Below are positions 7,063-7,691 of a stretch of DNA of 7,691 nucleotides, piece by piece. Source of the stretch: Planctomicrobium piriforme (lineage in GTDB: Bacteria > Planctomycetota > Planctomycetia > Pirellulales > PNKZ01); assembly GCA_945877965.1 (NCBI GenBank), contig CAMCTH010000206.1:1-7691 (forward strand), given 5' to 3'. The position numbers and the translations under genes are program-made. Numbering within the stretch: the first letter of the stretch is position 1; each line of letters opens with the position of its first letter. The notes beneath the pieces were generated by a model that was not told the origin of the DNA, did not search any database, and was given only the letters and a program-made list of their open reading frames with translations.

Positions 7063-7691
7063 GGTCGGCGGTCTCCGGCAGGATATGCAAGCGATTCACG
7101 AGCGCGTCGATGCCGTCCCCGGTCTCGGCCGAGACGGCCAAGACCGGCGGACCTTCGACGGTGCCGCTGTTGTGTATGTGTTTCATGTTGTTCGCAGCGA
7201 ACGCGGCGGAGTGTTTGCGACGTCGCGCGAGCGTCTGCATCCGTTCGACTGCCGAGCTGAGCTGAGCGACGAGCGTCGCGGCCCCTTCGCGATCTGACTT
7301 GTTGACGACGTACAGATCGCCGATTTCCATCAAACCCGACTTGAGCCACTGCACGCCGTCCCCCTGCCCGGGAGCGAGGACCAAGCACGTCGTATCGGCC
7401 AAGCGAGCGACGTCGATCTCGTTCTGCCCGACGCCGACGGTTTCGATGATCACCGTGTCGGCACCCCACAATGCCGCAGCGACTAGCACATCGGCCACCC
7501 CGCGACAGAGGCCGCCGAGTTCGCCGCGCGTCGCCAACGAGCGAATAAAGACGCGGCGGTCGAGCGCGTGCCGCATCATCCGTACACGATCGCCGAGAAT
7601 CGCTCCGCCGGTGAACGGCGACGACGGATCGACCGCGAGGACGACGATCCGGTGGTGTGGATCGCGGTGCAACCATCGTGAGATTAGTGCA
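7055..7691 (-). CDS. meaB: MeaB-type GTPase chaperone of methylmalonyl-CoA mutase, N-terminus cut by window edge
   Basis: MeaB (ArgK/G3E P-loop GTPase) couples GTP hydrolysis to correct loading of adenosylcobalamin into the mutase and to its rescue. Only the last 211 residues are visible; the frame stays open to the right edge, and the Walker A loop must lie beyond it. Visible signatures are VVLAVDPSSPFTGGAILGDRVRM, the G3 region ETVGVGQNEID, the G4 motif NKSD and the G5-like VSAETGDG. A TTG at 7672 is only an internal Leu codon, not the start. The protein ends about 20 residues after G5, so the C-terminal arm that forms the dimer in stand-alone MeaB proteins seems to be missing. Its TAA overlaps the mutase ATG by 8 nt, which ties it to the mutase. 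The identification is strong from motifs and context. Confidence 0.93.
   Translation of the reverse strand, partial: ALISRWLHRDPHHRIVVLAVDPSSPFTGGAILGDRVRMMRHALDRRVFIRSLATRGELGGLCRGVADVLVAAALWGADTVIIETVGVGQNEIDVARLADTTCLVLAPGQGDGVQWLKSGLMEIGDLYVVNKSDREGAATLVAQLSSAVERMQTLARRRKHSAAFAANNMKHIHNSGTVEGPPVLAVSAETGDGIDALVNRLHILPETADHV
7072..7076 (-). promoter_or_regulatory. Likely ribosome binding site of the mutase gene
   Basis: GGAGA lies inside the end of meaB, nine bases before the mutase ATG at 7062. It is the only recognisable Shine-Dalgarno in the window; the peroxiredoxin, epimerase and NRPS starts lack one. Together with the 8-nt overlap it supports the ATG at 7062 as the start and coupled translation of the chaperone and its client. 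Confidence 0.5.

Noticed and set aside
7055..7672. Treating the TTG at 7672 as the true start of a 205-residue MeaB
   Set aside because: The frame stays open to the window edge and the protein would lack the Walker A loop needed for GTP binding, so the gene is cut, not short at its N-terminus.
1..7691. CRISPR arrays, tRNA or rRNA genes, insertion sequences, riboswitches (including a B12 riboswitch near the mutase genes)
   Set aside because: No regularly spaced repeats, tRNA-like cloverleaf, transposase or terminal inverted repeats were seen, and intergenic gaps on the minus strand are too short for a cobalamin riboswitch; one could still lie right of the window.

Overview
The window reads as GC-rich bacterial chromosome. 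It holds five protein genes, one cut by the right edge, and almost no spacer DNA. Most starts lack a clear Shine-Dalgarno sequence, and codon use looks even across all genes. A high-GC Gram-negative such as a planctomycete would fit (methylmalonyl-CoA genes, scarce Shine-Dalgarno, a stand-alone NRPS), but this is a weak inference because no phylogenetic marker is present.

Layout on the + strand: after a short upstream region (1-123) comes a BCP/PrxQ-type peroxiredoxin (124-762) with an unusual lysine/alanine/proline-rich tail resembling histone H1. It converges on a minus-strand block. The 26-bp gap between the two stop codons holds a strong GC-rich hairpin (771-805) that runs into the last codons of the facing gene.

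Layout of the minus-strand block, in transcription order from the right edge: meaB (G3E GTPase chaperone of methylmalonyl-CoA mutase, N-terminus off the window), the large catalytic chain of methylmalonyl-CoA mutase without its B12 domain, methylmalonyl-CoA epimerase, then a 1352-residue single-module nonribosomal peptide synthetase with C-A-T-TE domains. meaB and the mutase overlap by 8 nt. The mutase and epimerase are 52 bp apart, and the epimerase and NRPS 24 bp apart.

The first three minus-strand genes form a familiar set. The epimerase interconverts (S)- and (R)-methylmalonyl-CoA, the mutase interconverts (R)-methylmalonyl-CoA and succinyl-CoA, and MeaB guards B12 loading. The missing B12-binding chain probably lies just beyond the right edge. 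The striking part is the NRPS. It has every core motif of an EntF-like C-A-T-TE module, yet sits as the last gene of what looks like a central-metabolism operon, with no tailoring, transport, PPTase or second NRPS gene in view. Whether it is co-transcribed with, or draws on, acyl-CoA metabolism is the main open question here.
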